DNA of 64,000 bases from Punica granatum (lineage: Eukaryota; Streptophyta; Magnoliopsida; Myrtales; Lythraceae): positions 7,378,001 to 7,442,000 of the forward strand of contig NC_045130.1 of NCBI RefSeq assembly GCF_007655135.1, read 5' to 3'. The position numbers and the translations under genes are program-made. Position 1 is the stretch's first letter, and each line of letters opens with the position of its first letter. The notes beneath the pieces were generated by a model, which saw nothing but the letters and a program-made list of their open reading frames with translations, was not told the origin of the DNA and ran no database searches. Positions 12,661 through 24,929 of this stretch are shown here, piece by piece.

Positions 12661-13280
12661 CCTAATTGCCCCCAACAACATCAAAGACAAAACAGCAATT
12701 CGTAAAAAACCATGCAACAATGCCCGGAGTTCATGTACTTCCAGAAAAGATGATACAGAAAATTGATAAGTTGTGATCACTGTTCAACTGCTTCCAACTA
12801 CTCCAGCAAATTCCTTTACGCTTTTCAACAAAACCATCAACAAACAGGAATCACCCACGTTGACCGTCTTCAATTAGACCAGCCGTCGCGAAAATGAGAT
12901 TTTGATACCAAATGAGCCTATGACTTAGCTTAACAAACATAACCCACAACAGAAACAGATCCACCCGAAAGGACAACACGATTAACTTTTCAAGGAATCA
13001 AGCTGAAACCACCTCGACCACCGTAAAGAAACTCGAAATAAGAGTAGTTGATCAACTAAATACATCCGAATCCGGCAATCGGGTTATGCTTGAGCGGGCA
13101 AAAACCCTAACCCTCCAGCTCAAGAAAAGCGGACAGCTTGAGGAGAATCGTGAAGTGGGTATAGGGCAGTTCGGGAGCCTTACCAGTCAAAGACCCAGAA
13201 AGGAGAATGTAAGGATCAAGGAGAAGATCGCGTGATCTCTATCGATGATGATTCTCAACCAAGATACCTCTGCAAGTAAA

Positions 13281-13314
<34 letters not shown>

Positions 13315-13330
13315 GGGAGGAGGGAAAGAG
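12661..13330 (-). promoter_or_regulatory. TOL 5' leader with intron
   Basis: On the gene's strand a good donor (ACTG/GTAAGG, intron from 13183) and an acceptor (GGCAATTAG, ending at 12662) bracket a likely 5' UTR intron of about 522 bp. The acceptor lies 31 bases upstream of the start codon. The first untranslated exon contains an AG dinucleotide run (13283-13311). A CT run (13367-13389) lies just outside it, so the two runs could pair. The transcription start cannot be fixed from sequence. Confidence 0.55.
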
Positions 13331-13389
13331 GAAGAGAGTAACGAGGTAGAGGGAGAAATGGACTGACTCTCTCTCTCTCTCTCTCTCTC
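13283..13389. repeat. Inverted AG and CT microsatellites
   Basis: An AG run of about 29 bases (13283-13311) and a CT run of about 23 bases (13367-13389) are separated by about 55 purine-rich bases. They are complementary and lie at the 5' end of the TOL gene. Confidence 0.9.
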
Positions 13390-15028
13390 CCTCCCTCTCT
13401 CTTATTTTATTATCTAAAACAATTTAAGCATTTGCAATACGATCCTCGCATTATTAATTTCATTCAATTAAGGCATTCAACTCTCCTTAACTTAACCTCC
13501 CTCCCGTTAGAATTCCTGTTTAATTAACATACTAGCCTGACCATAATTCACATGTTTGGCTCATAATTGTGTACCCCTTGAATATTGCTGTACGTATTTA
13601 ATGCAAATTAACTTGACGGATTCATCATAGCGTGTACAATAAATTGATCGGCCTACATGTAATTAGATAATTTTCAAATAGGATGAATAAATTGAACATT
13701 AAAAGTCGCAGAAAGTATATTAAAATTATTATAAATCGAACATTTCATATATATGAAATATATTATGATCAATTTCCATCGAGAAACATTTCCGCTGCAT
13801 TCTTGGAAGGAGAATAGCCTGTACTTACTGCACAGTCGAATCGAGCCTTGGAGTCATAAGAAGGGCGCATATTGAAAAAGGCGAAAGATTGAACGATCCA
13901 ATGTGAAGTGTTTCTTTAGTTGGGGGTTGTCTTGTTTGTTTGGTAGTATTTTCTTGGCGTCAGCCGTCTCTCTATTTTTAAGGGGAAAAAAATTCAACTT
14001 GACTATTTCTATTCCATTTCCCATCTCCTTTTTTTTTTTCTTTTATATACCTAGAAAGTTCACGAGCCAATTCAATTCAAGTCGAGTTGATCAACTAAGA
14101 GGATTAAACCGTCTCAACGTGAATTTTATTTATTCACAATACTCGAACTCGATATTTTATTTAAAAAAAACGTCAAATCACTTGAACCGACTATTTTTTT
14201 TTTGCCTTTTTTCTGTTTTATTCCTCGGTAAATGACATATCTTGATTGACTTTAGCTCTTTTGCCATTCGTGAGCCACGACTGTGATCTTCAAACGGTCA
14301 CAGACCAATCAGCATTGCTGCAGGTAATATGAGGGTTGACTTATGAATAGTCTTTTCCTTCCTTCGTGGGCTTTGAGGTAATGAGGTTTGCTCCTCTGAC
14401 CTTTCCGTAGACGGACGGAGGACGTTCGTGGATATGTCCACACCCAGCCGAAAGTGCGTTTTCTCAACCCCAACCCCGACTTACAATCTTTGCTCCCATC
14501 GTCAACGTTTCATGTTCGTATTTTGTTTCGTACCTAATAAAAGTGTTGCTACGGTATGAGTGCTCTCGTTCTCTCACATGCAATTTACTTGTAGTTGATG
14601 ATCGTGTATTATGGACCGGCCATCTGTGCCCAAGTCTATAACCTTAGTAAGGAATAAAAGAACGGGAAAGACACATCGAAATACTCAACGTATGTATGTG
14701 GGTCGGAATATAGCGTTGCGTTGAAAATGGCGAGCCGCCTAAGAAGTAAGAATGGCGTGTGAACGGGTCGATCGTTGGCGAAGCCCCAAAATCATTTTCC
14801 GCTGAATTATCAAGAGACTCATGCGACAATAATAAAGTCAACGAATTCACATCCCAAAATTCTCTTTGACTGTCTTCCTGCCGGAATTCAATTCGCCAAT
14901 TAAAAATTAAAATGCAGATGGATGGAAATATCATTTGTCTTAATTCCTAAGCAATGTCGGTATCATTAGGTATTGTTTGATAAGCATTATTTGGACCCAT
15001 CGAGAAATTTATGTTTGTATACATACAT

Positions 15029-15072
<44 letters not shown>

Positions 15073-16065
15073 GTGCATGCAGGCAACATTAATTTTGCAG
15101 ATAGTATCGAATCTTTGATAATCAGAAGACCGAACAAATATATGATTGGATTTTATGTAAGTGCCATTTGCCGATTCAAAACAAGCACGCATCATCTTCA
15201 CCCGTGACATAAAATGTTCCCCTCGAGCTCCTCTGTGCTTATCATTGTCCGGGAATCTTCATCTATATGCCATTAGCAATACAACTCATCAACTTCACAG
15301 GCTCTAACACAATTGTTATTATCACTAGGAATCTTCATCTATCTGCCATTAGAGAGACAATTCATCAACTTCACAAGCTGCACAACTGTTAAACATAGTC
15401 CGCCACACGGCGAAGAGTAACCATTTATATTGATCCTATTCGAGCTACCTCGTTTGCCATTAAAGGCAAAAGCATAAATTAGGAGGTGGGATTGGCGATA
15501 TCGCCATACCAGAGCCCTCAAGGTCGTCAGCATTTGAAAGAACGGTAACGTTGTTGTTAGTATGCAGATTGTGGGTGCTTGTTTCTTACATTACATAATT
15601 TCGTAAGCACTTATTTAAATACAACAGGCCAAATGTATTATTAGAAGTATCATATCTAATGTCTCATGAAATGATTAGGACTCAATTGAATAAAATCAAT
15701 AGTTAAGGACGCAAATGTTACAAAAAAAATTAAAAGATAAATAATTCACGACAAAGAAACTAATTCCGTCTTTCTTTTTGTGCTAGTCGTGACAATAACG
15801 AAGGGCATGTAAAAAGTAATGCGTAAACTCAGCGCATAATGAACGTGCAAGCAGTCGATCCTCGACCTGGTAAGTGACGTGACGGAGAAAGAGAGGGAAG
15901 CCTTTGTCGATTCTTGACCATGGAATTAAAAGGGGTAAGCCTTCGATGACAGAATCGGCTTAGATTTGCATTGATATTTTCCAATGTACCAGGAAAACAT
16001 ATTAATAGGCACTAACCCATTTACAGTGGCATATAGACACGTAAGTTATGTCTCAATACGCATCT
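13390..16065. other. Intergenic region between TOL and NAC genes
   Basis: No coding gene is supported. The stretch holds a CATA/TA microsatellite (15018-15072). A repeated phrase (GAATCTTCATCTAT-TGCCATTAG followed by TCATCAACTTCACA) occurs at about 15251-15300 and again at about 15330-15378, a local duplication with a period of about 78 bp. A block at about 13990-14200 with TACTCGAACTCGATATTTT resembles a SINE relic but lacks clear ends. The TOL promoter should lie in the left part and the NAC 3' UTR just left of 16066. Confidence 0.5.
15018..15072. repeat. CATA/TA microsatellite
   Basis: An array of ACATACAT units passes directly into an (AT)n run. Confidence 0.85.
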
Positions 16066-19000
16066 TTATGGAGAGACGCATCTTTCCCAGAGTCTCAATG
16101 TTCCTATCAGCACACCAAACAGAGCGCCCAGCACTCCGATAACATAAAACAAAACAAATCTTCTACTTTTGCCGCTTCTCCTAACTACAGCAGCAGCACC
16201 AGTAACAGAACCAACATTCGTTGCCACAGAGTTTATTCTTACCCGACTAAAGCTAGACATCCGCTCGAAGGCACGACTGACAAGAGCATTCTCTGAAGCT
16301 GAAGCCGGGTTGGTCGGGATGGACTCCACAAATGACCAGACAGCAGATGAAAACCGACTCATCCGCCCACTAACTTCTTCCCCGCCGTTCTGGTTTTGAT
16401 TTGCATTGCTAACGTTGTCATTACCAGAATCACTAACAAAACCTGAAAATTTATAAAAAGTAATAGCTAAATTAGCGCTTCCTGCGCCGAAACCACAATA
16501 GTAGGAGTTTTGCAGTGGTTTTGTAGGCATAGTCAGCAGTAAATACAGCAACACTTGAAATAGAATACTTGTGCAGAAGAGCTCTTGGAGCTAGCACAGT
16601 AGCAGCAATTATCCATGAGTTTTCATCATGTGGACTGTGACAGTTCTGCCAAAACCATCCATCCCATGAGGACCTCTACGTGGATGGCCATTGGAGAAGA
16701 GAGCCACTTTTGTCCACATTTGAAACAAAAGAAGAAGCAACTCAGTGATAGCTGAGCAAGCGGGTCAAATTCTTGACTCTGGGCAACAATGTACCTGACG
16801 GAGGAGGCTGAACCCCTTGTGTTGATTCCCACGAGGTGAAGGCGTTGCCTCTCTGATCATGAACCCATAATTGATTGGCACTCTGCTGTGCCATGAGTAA
16901 GGGGTTCTGTTGCACCTGGTATTGGTAATTACCATCGTCAACTACACCGTAATTGAAAAGGTTCATGTCAGGAGCTGCGACGTTTTCTTGATCCATCGGC
17001 CCAATGTCACGAAGAAACATGGCAGCATCGTGGAAGACATCCAGCTCCGACAATCCATCCACTTCTTCAAATGGTGATTTTTCGACAGGCTTCTCAATGT
17101 TGCCAAAAGAGGGCTCAGGGCCACCAATAAGATCATCAATCTCCAGAAAATCCTCCTCCCTGATCTGAGGTTGAAGAGGACAATTTTCAGGTGCAAAAGT
17201 TACCACAGATGAAGCCTCTTGTTGTTGGTATTGAGAAACGCCCAATGAGTTAAACTCAAAGCTGGGCTGCAAATCATGCAGAGGCTGGTTTGAGTTGAAT
17301 GCATAAACTGGCTCCACAGAGAATTCACTTGTTGGAGGAATAAAAAGCGAACTCTGTGCTTCTTCTTCATTCCCAAACTGCACAACAATGAAAAGCACGA
17401 CAGCGTGTTAGTTTATGCGAGTCCAGCTGCTCACTAATCTAAATTCCTAGATTCTGATAAGTATTAAGCTATTTCATCGTCACATAATTTCTGTCAAAAA
17501 TGATCAATGTGATATATGCATAGCTAAGAGTTCTTAAAGAGAACCAACCTGAGGAAATACAGGAACAGGAGCCAAACTGTCTACTGCTGCTGGATCATCA
17601 AGTTCAGGCATATATTGTTTCAAGAGCTCCTCAATATCATCTACTGCTGGAGGATCCAAACGAGTAACATCAGTCACATTGTCAACTGAAGTGACTTCAG
17701 GAAGTTGCGTTGGAAGAATTTCCTCTCCGACAGTCTTCACAACTTCAGAGTCATCATCGGCCCATTCTTCTTCTCTGAATGGAGCGCCATACTGTTCTCC
17801 ATTCTTAGGGCCAGCTCCACTTTTCTTGTAAACCTTGTACAGAGCATAATAATCCTGAAACAGTAAGCACAATCAGATTAAGAACACAAGCACAGATGAA
17901 AAAGAATGGTCATAACTTTTTGCTTTCAGCAATAATAATAAAAGACTAGAAAAAGGAACTCCGAAAACCACACACCTTCGCATTTTTACATCTCTTGAGC
18001 TCCTCTTCATCTAGAGTATACTCATGCATAACCCAGTTGCTCCTTTGCCCACTAGGTGCCTTACCTTGGTAGAAAACCAAGGTTTTTTTCACTCCAACGG
18101 ATCGGGAGTTGGATGTAATGTTGCGGTCCTTCCCTGTTGCTTTCCAATAGCCATGCCTGGTCGCCCTGTTTGATCTCGCACCATTGGGATACTTCCTGTC
18201 CCTGGCACTGAAGAAGTACCACTGCCTATCACCAGTCTTCAGTATAGAATGACCTGCATTGAGTTATCATTAGTAACCAAATTGATTTGACATATTTATT
18301 AAGAAAAAAAATGAGCATTAGACACAGAAGACAAATCCAGCCAAACATTATTCATATCAAAGGACGAGTACTGTGAGAATGAAGAGATAGTGACAAGAAA
18401 GCAAACCATCTTCATTCTCTACAGTATTATCGGGATATGCGTAAGCCATATGTCAATATCGACTTCCCTACATCCAACGCAAACAGATTTATAGATCAAT
18501 AGAATTTAGATCAATTATAGGTGACAAAACAAGGATTAAACCATTAATCTCCAGCCAGATGAACACACTGAGCCAATGATTAAGATCATCTGCTCCGAAT
18601 ATGTTACAAGTTGCAATCCCACAAATAAAAGGCATTGAAAGCCCACGGGCGAGCGATCCTCGTGTCTACCAAAGTCAACGGGCAAGAGCATCAAGCACAG
18701 CACAATCGAGGACGATCACAACACACACGGAATAGAAAAATTGGCTTCTTGACGTAATGAACCGATCCGATGAATGACCAGACACAATCAAATCACAACG
18801 TCAGAATCATCGGATTGAAGAATTTCCACCCAACAACAAGAACAACACTCCATGAACAGACGAGTAAAGTCAACGCCAACACCAGAGAGCGAAGAAGAAA
18901 TAGGTTTCATACCAGGCAGCTCTTCGGGATCCCACTTGTAGACATCGAGCTCGGCGATGATGTTGAGCCTCAGCTTCTTCCTGCAGATCTTTCTCTTGAG

Positions 19001-19099
19001 GTAGTACAGTATGAGCTCCTCGTCAGTGGGGTGGAACCGGAACCCCGGGGGCCACGCGCTGCCGCGAACCGCCGGCGACGAGTCGGATCCCACGGTCAT
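16066..19099 (-). CDS. Membrane-tethered NAC transcription factor (NTL)
   Basis: Five exons on the minus strand: 18913-19099, 17976-18253, 17549-17854, 16795-17377, 16066-16442. All splice sites are GT-AG with consistent phases, and the product has 576 residues. The NAC domain covers residues about 16-165 ([64 protein letters not shown]). A long acidic middle region follows. The protein ends in a basic patch (RRSGKSRRF) and one hydrophobic segment ([20 protein letters not shown]) only about nine residues from the C-terminus, so it should be tail-anchored, probably in the ER. The subdomain sequences and [17 protein letters not shown] resemble ANAC016/ANAC017. ANAC017 is released from the ER by proteolysis and relays mitochondrial stress to the nucleus. 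Membrane anchoring is well supported; the same signalling role is an inference from family. Confidence 0.93.
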
Positions 19100-19339
19100 C
19101 CTCGATCGGCGAGACCAGAACCCCGATAGAAAGCCGAGCGCGCGACACCTCGAACTCTACAGCGGGTGCAGGGTACCGATCGCTTGACGGCGACCGACCG
19201 ACCGAGGGTGGGAGAGGGAGGAGTCGATAGGGTATCAGAGGAGGGAGGATTTTGCGATTGCTCTCAATGGAGGAATCGCCCCGTGGGAAGGGTTTTGGTT
19301 GGTTGGTTGAGGGGGCGGAGGTGAACTGGTCAAAGTAGG

Positions 19340-20964
19340 CGAACGGGAAGCTTCGGGGCGATTTCGTTTTGATCTCGTTGGTTTTTGCTTTAGTGATTCA
19401 GTGTTCCGCCCCCCCCACTGTTAGTCAACGGCCTTCGTTTTCTTTATTGGTTAATATTTGGACTTCCTCATCTTACTTAAGAAATTAATTTAATTAATGA
19501 ATTTCCGCTACTATCGCTTGTCCATCGGATCACTTGTTAAGGTCGTCGACACATTATAGTAAGGCATTAGCATTTGCTGGACTCGGTGTGTCGTGAGTTC
19601 GAGTTTGACAACAATTGTTACAGTTTGTTTGAATTGGTCAGAAAAGAGGGGATGAATTGGAGCGAAAATTTTCGCTTAGTTTGAATATAAAATTTTAAAA
19701 GATGTTAAGGGTAATAATTGTAAATCTTTCACCTCCGAAATCCATTTTCTTTTAACTCCAATTTGGGGTTGGATTAGAAGTAAAAAAATTATTTAATAAT
19801 TCAGACTTATTATAAAATGATCGAATTATCCCAATTCTTTTGCTAATAAGTCTATATAGAAGGATAATATAGTCACTTAACTTTAAAAAAAAATTGAATT
19901 TTGAAACGCTATTAAAAAAGTTCCCATTCCTTCCCCTCCATTCCCTTCCCTTCCCCCTTACCCTCCCATTCCCTCAACAAAAAATTATCCGAACAAAATG
20001 TTAGAAATTAGTGAAAGGGAAAAACATAGGAGCTGACTGATTGTATTGGACATGGTCATTGGATGGCATTGCGACCGTGCCAAACAATTGGCTAGGAGAC
20101 GACTCGATCGTCTACCTCCAATTTTCTATTTTTCCTTTATTTTTTAAGATTTTCAACCTTTTATTCTTTTTTAAAAATTTTCAAATTAATAAAAAGAAAT
20201 TAGAAAAAGAAACCAATTCATCCAATGAAAATAGTGACTTGTGACGTAAACTAACATAAAAGTTAACCAAATTAATTTTTGGTTAAATTATGAACAAATC
20301 TTAAAGTTCCGTGCTTTATTTTATAAAATTGCTCAAATTTTGAATATAAATAAAATTCGAGACAAAATACGTGTGTTCTTTTTTTTTTTGGCATTTGCCC
20401 TAATATTTAAAGGTCAGTTTACATGAAAATAAGTAATCGGTCACTTTAATTATCGCCTTCATACTCCCTCTGTTAATTATTTAATAACCTTTTTATATTA
20501 TTTTCACAATAGAACAATAATTTTTTTATGAAAAAGGTGAATCAAATTATCTGGACCTATTCCATCAATGAAAGGTCGACAAATTATGTCGTGCTAATCC
20601 AGCCAGATTAATCAACAAGGAAAAAAAAAAGTTTATAAAGCTGCTAAAACAGTTCCAAACTCTTGCCAATCTGAAGGAAAAAGAAATGTTTTTACTAATG
20701 AATTAACACCATCTCACTTTTATTACGTGTCACGGGGCAAAACAATCAAATATTCTTTTATATTTTTCACCAGTATCCTTCGAAATTCCTCCAAAATTGG
20801 AAGATTGATATATTAATTGTACCATTGCTATCCTTCTTTTTTTTTATTTTTCTTCTTTTGGGTGGAAGTACCATTGCAATCCTTCCATCTTTCACATCTC
20901 ATTGTAAGAGGATGTGAAACATTGATTAATAACATTAGAAGTTTACTTATAAGAGAGCGAAACA
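19340..20964. other. Intergenic region upstream of NAC
   Basis: No gene is supported. Bases 19100-19340 should contain the NAC 5' UTR and core promoter. A GAGTTCGAGTTTGAC motif near 19590 resembles a pol III box B and may belong to a SINE relic. From about 19619 to 20003 the block starts TTTGTTTGAATTGG and ends with a pyrimidine-rich CCATTCCC run and TTATCCGAACAAAA. Its reverse complement gives a weakly similar end, so it may be a MITE, but the ends are poorly matched. Confidence 0.4.
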
Positions 20965-21105
20965 TAGTAGCACGTTTCCTTATCTAATAATCAAAAGATT
21001 TCGAGTTTGATATTCAGTGGGAGCACTCGCGCTCTTTTATTAGCTATTAGAAGTTTTATTTTATTATACTAAGATCAATGCCTCTCTTGTAATCGAAAAA
21101 AATAT
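20965..21105 (+). mobile_element. SINE-like element, dispersed family member
   Basis: Same family as 5487-5645: ACATAGTAGCACG (box A-like), TTTCGAGTTTGATATTCAG (box B-like), then CTTTTATTAGCTATTAG, a TATTATACTAAGATC motif and a TCTTGTAATCGAAAAAAA tail. Ends are approximate. Confidence 0.6.
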
Positions 21106-23997
21106 ATTAGAGTTTACTTTATACACCCTATAAATTATATATTTCTTGGATTTCTCCATAATGATAAAACCATTTCTGTGTTCTTGGATTGGCCTTCCAA
21201 GGCAATGATTTGACTATGTGATTCTTAAATTGATGAAATCTGTATTTCTAATATGTTATTTCTATCATCGACTTTTCCTCTCTAAGGTGGTGACGTATGT
21301 ATCTTTAGAGGTTGGAGTTTATCCACTCCCTTTCTACATCAAACATCCCATATGCCTTTCCAATATGGAGTGAGGACTATGCACGACATCATATGGATTG
21401 ACCTGAGAGCGAGAGAGCTGTTTAAAGGTAACTTGACATACCCAAGTCGCTCCTTGTGTGAGTATGTAAGTGTTCAACAGTTTATTTCAAAACTAGAGGG
21501 GGCTAATCAAATATATTTATCTAGCGAGTTTTCTTAAGACGTTACTATCTCATTATAGAGTCCTCCAGAAAATTAATGAATTTAGTTAGCACACTGAGTA
21601 ATGCGGCCATGTAGTATTGGCCATCGGCCTCACTGTATTAACGTTGATTGATTGAAGAATACCGATGTATTGCAGAAAAAAACAAGAGGTTCATGGTTTG
21701 TTTGTCACGAGACATGTTGTTTGTTGCCAAGAACCACTGTCAAGAACCATTGGCCCCATTGACAATCTCAAAGCAAATTACGAGCCAAGCAATGACGATA
21801 AATCAATCGGGAGAATTGTTGTCCTGTGCTGGCCCAACTTCGGCCCAACAAGACAAGACAATAGATAAGTCCAGAAAATGAAACCAAGTTCACGTGTTTT
21901 TAACGAATGAAATCCGCAGGCGTTATGATTAAAAAAAAAAATCCACAAGCCTTTACGAAAAATAAATCCTAGTCTTTTTGAAAAGATTCAGTGTAGTAAC
22001 ACTATTTCTCGAATTGAAACTAAAAAAAATTACATTCAGTTTTTATCGGAGAAACTTTCAACACTTGTTTTCTTTCATGAACTTTTTAAGAGATAAAAAT
22101 AGCGGCCTAGCTAATCACGAGGTTAATTTCATTCTCATCAATTTTATCACGTGCAATGAAAACGCCAATAATAGTGGTTGACACCGGAAATCACCGTCTT
22201 AATCAAGATTGCCGGCGGCCTCGGCATCGAGCCACCACTACCCCTCTCTCCCTCCCCTTTCTCTCGTTGCAGAGCAGTAAGGAAACAATTTTGGGGTAGA
22301 GAAAGCTCGACCCGAGACAACTTCTCAGTTGAGATCACTGACAATTTCCGAGGCTACTAGCGACCTCGGAGGTGAGGTGGTGGCCAGAGTTGCGCAACTA
22401 CCGCCCTCTCCATCAGTTGTTCTCTGTTTCTCCTTCTTCCATGAAAAGAAACTTTGAATTAACTTTTTTTAGAAATTTGAAAAATATTATTTATGAGATG
22501 ATGCTCTTTTCTCTTTCATATTCCAATCCAAAATCTTAATATGTAGTTGATTAGGATATTCCAGGAGAATTCAAACTCCATCCATCTCCTTGTAAATTTG
22601 ATAAAATCCACGCCACTACACGTAATAATTTTAGTATTTTTTTTTATTAAAAATCGTGGGCAGCAGTAATGACAATCTTACCGCCCCCACTACCTAATGT
22701 TCGGGCTCTCATGTTCAACAACAAATATATTAGACGAATTGAACAACCAACGTAGGTACCGGCTCTGTCAGTTTAGCATCATCAAAAGCCTAGTATAGTT
22801 CACAGGAGTCGATGTCTCCCAAGCCCAAGTGAAGAACACACTTTAGCAAATATTTTAATACAAATGCATAGAGGGATTCAAATTTGGAACCTTGGAGTTA
22901 CCAAATCATACGAGAATAAAACTTGAAATTACTAACCATCACACTTAGTGATATTTTAGTATTTTTTTTATTGGTTTTCCCTTTTTACCATTTCAGTCGG
23001 CAGAATGCGTCCATGGCTTCCTCAAGAAGAATGTCTCTATTGATTCGTTGGAAATGGGACAAAAGAAAAATGCAAGAGATGACCAATTTTTGTTGGGTCT
23101 ATGTCACTCTTTCCTTAGTCTTATAAGCTTTGAAGGCCCGCGTGGCTTTAAAAAGGGAAAGTCCCCTTTTTTTCTCCCTTAATTTCCTCCACTTTTGTTA
23201 GGAAAAAGAAGGACCTGATTGGCAGCAAAATCATGGTCTCTCCCTCAATTTTTCCTTTCGTCCAAAGCAAACCAATTTTCCTCACTTTGCATCCAAGAAT
23301 AAGTTTTTACAACAATAGTAATTGATACATATATATGATTGCAGTTATAATTGTGTGTAATTATTGACAGAAGACCGGCATGGCACGACAGAACATCGTA
23401 ACCGCAAAGTCACATAATGTGCACTCCTATACGGCAATTGCACAAGTACTTTCTAATGCAGCTGAAGCCAATCCAAGGTAGTAAAATTATCTACGCATAG
23501 TGCGTTGTATATAGTAAGCCAAGAATGCATCTTCATTTCGGCAACCTGCTTTTGTTTGTCCGTATAAATGACCAGCAGTCGCTATCCTGCTCGTGCCTGC
23601 ATGACATAAATGAATTATATGTACTTCAAGCAAATATTCTCGTGAATGCCGCAGTGAAATCAACAAAATGTTATTGATTCTTCTATATTACATTATTATG
23701 AAGTAAGATCATTTAAAATTTTATTTCTGTTCGGGGCGTATGTTGTCAACATGATAGCACAGTGGACTCTAGCGTTGCACGTCTAACTTAGATTAGTTAA
23801 TTGTTGGTGGTTAGGTTCCATTAAATATTGATCAACTACGTTATTAAATATTCTGTACTTCATGAATATCCTAATGAATGGAGCTCAGCTCCCAATTGTA
23901 TCCTAATTTTTTAGATTTGTACATATATACCAAAAATTTTGTGGATGACTAAAAACATAGCACTATAATTTACACAAATATATACAAATTTCGAAAC
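21106..23997. other. Intergenic region, no supported gene
   Basis: Short frames at 21352-21537, 21648-21881 and 22923-23126 show no recognisable domain, codon signature or splice continuation. GGTAACCTCGAGGT-like and CGACCTCGGAGGTGAGG motifs near 22360 are only locally GC-rich. The right end, about 23700-23997, should contain the 3' UTR of the minus-strand gene at 24019. Confidence 0.5.
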
Positions 23998-24018
23998 ATG
24001 TACGTGACTAAATCCTAT

Positions 24019-24783
24019 TTATGTGTACCTTCTGCTGCTGCTGTTGGAACGGCTGCTGCTCCCGCTACTGCTGCTGCTGATACTGCTTTTCTGGCTTCCA
24101 CTGGTGAGACTGCTCGACTCCCCGCCAGTCTCGGCGCTCTCGCCATGAGCAGATGTCGAAACCGAAGCCCTCGTCTTCCACCACTCTTTCTCGGACGCTC
24201 CATTGCTATTGACCCCATTATTCCTACTATTTGCATCGAAACCCCCAGTCTTCTTCTTCTTCTTCTTCCTTGCCCCCCAAGGAAGCGGAAACACCATCTT
24301 GAGCAAGAACCCGCCGCTGTTACCGTCGATACTCCCGCTCCTCACCATCTGGCCGTGATGATAGCGTTGCTGCCTCTGCACCCGAGGGCCGGCGTGCCTC
24401 ACATAACTGCCCTTCTGCCCCTGCCCGTCCCTCTCTTGGCCGATACCTTGATGGTTGCGGTTGACCTCGACGAGGTCCTTGAGGGACAACTCGTAGGACG
24501 ACTCAGGCATGTCCTTGACCATCTCCATGAGCTCCATCTGTCCTCTCGCGATGGCCTCGGTCCTCGACCTCGGGGACATGGCTGCGTAGTTCCTTCGCCG
24601 GCTCTCGGGGCTCTCCGGCCGCCACAGTGGTGGCGTCGAGGCCCCGGAGCCCCCCTCGTCCAGACCACCATTCCCGAACGTTGGCGTTCTGGCACTCCCG
24701 GGCTCGTAGCTGTCATCCGACGAGAGTTTGATGAGATCGGATAGGTGGGCATGGGTCTTGGCTGTCTTCCCCAGATCAAGCAT
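24019..24783 (-). CDS. Plant-specific protein of unknown function, EMB2170-like
   Basis: This is an intronless 254-residue frame. The start chosen is the ATG beginning MLDLGKTAKTHAHLSDLIKL; an upstream in-frame ATG at 24891 would add a low-complexity, phenylalanine-rich stretch and lies at the expected transcription start. The middle contains MSPRSRTEAIARGQMELMEM and ESSYELSLKDLVEVNRN, a short helical, conserved-looking block. Further on are a KMVFPLPWGARKKKKKK basic run that could be a nuclear localisation signal, and a Ser-rich tail. There is no transmembrane segment or catalytic motif. From memory it resembles the Arabidopsis At1g21390 (EMB2170)/At1g76980 family, whose biochemical role is not known to me. 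A position next to a TOL gene and near an E1-alpha gene matches that assignment. The gene is good; the family name is moderate. Confidence 0.8.
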   Translation of the reverse strand: MLDLGKTAKTHAHLSDLIKLSSDDSYEPGSARTPTFGNGGLDEGGSGASTPPLWRPESPESRRRNYAAMSPRSRTEAIARGQMELMEMVKDMPESSYELSLKDLVEVNRNHQGIGQERDGQGQKGSYVRHAGPRVQRQQRYHHGQMVRSGSIDGNSGGFLLKMVFPLPWGARKKKKKKTGGFDANSRNNGVNSNGASEKEWWKTRASVSTSAHGESAETGGESSSLTSGSQKSSISSSSSGSSSRSNSSSRRYT

Positions 24784-24913
24784 GTTTGAATAGTTTAAGA
24801 GAAGGAAGAAGAAGAAGGTGAGAGTGTTAGGAGAAGTGTTCTTTTTTGGTTGGGGAGGAGAGGGAGAGAGTGGGTGAGATGGAAATATCAATACAGCGAC
24901 TCTGTCTGTCTTC

Positions 24914-24924
24914 TATTATATATA
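24914..24924 (-). promoter_or_regulatory. Candidate TATA box for the 24019-24783 gene
   Basis: The minus strand reads CCTATATATAATAG about 130 bases upstream of the start codon. The leader between it and the ATG is rich in short purine and pyrimidine repeats, as is common for plant 5' UTRs. Confidence 0.5.
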
Positions 24925-24929
24925 GGCCT

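Noticed and set aside
19619..20003. Possible MITE with TTTGTTTGAATTGG end
   Set aside because: The two ends match too poorly and no flanking duplication is visible, so it is not called as an element.
23998..24744. A 248-codon plus-strand frame
   Set aside because: It is antisense to the 24019-24783 gene. Its peptide is Ala/Leu/Pro/Arg-rich as expected from a GC-rich antisense frame, and the minus strand has a TATA box, a proper start and a conserved-looking block.
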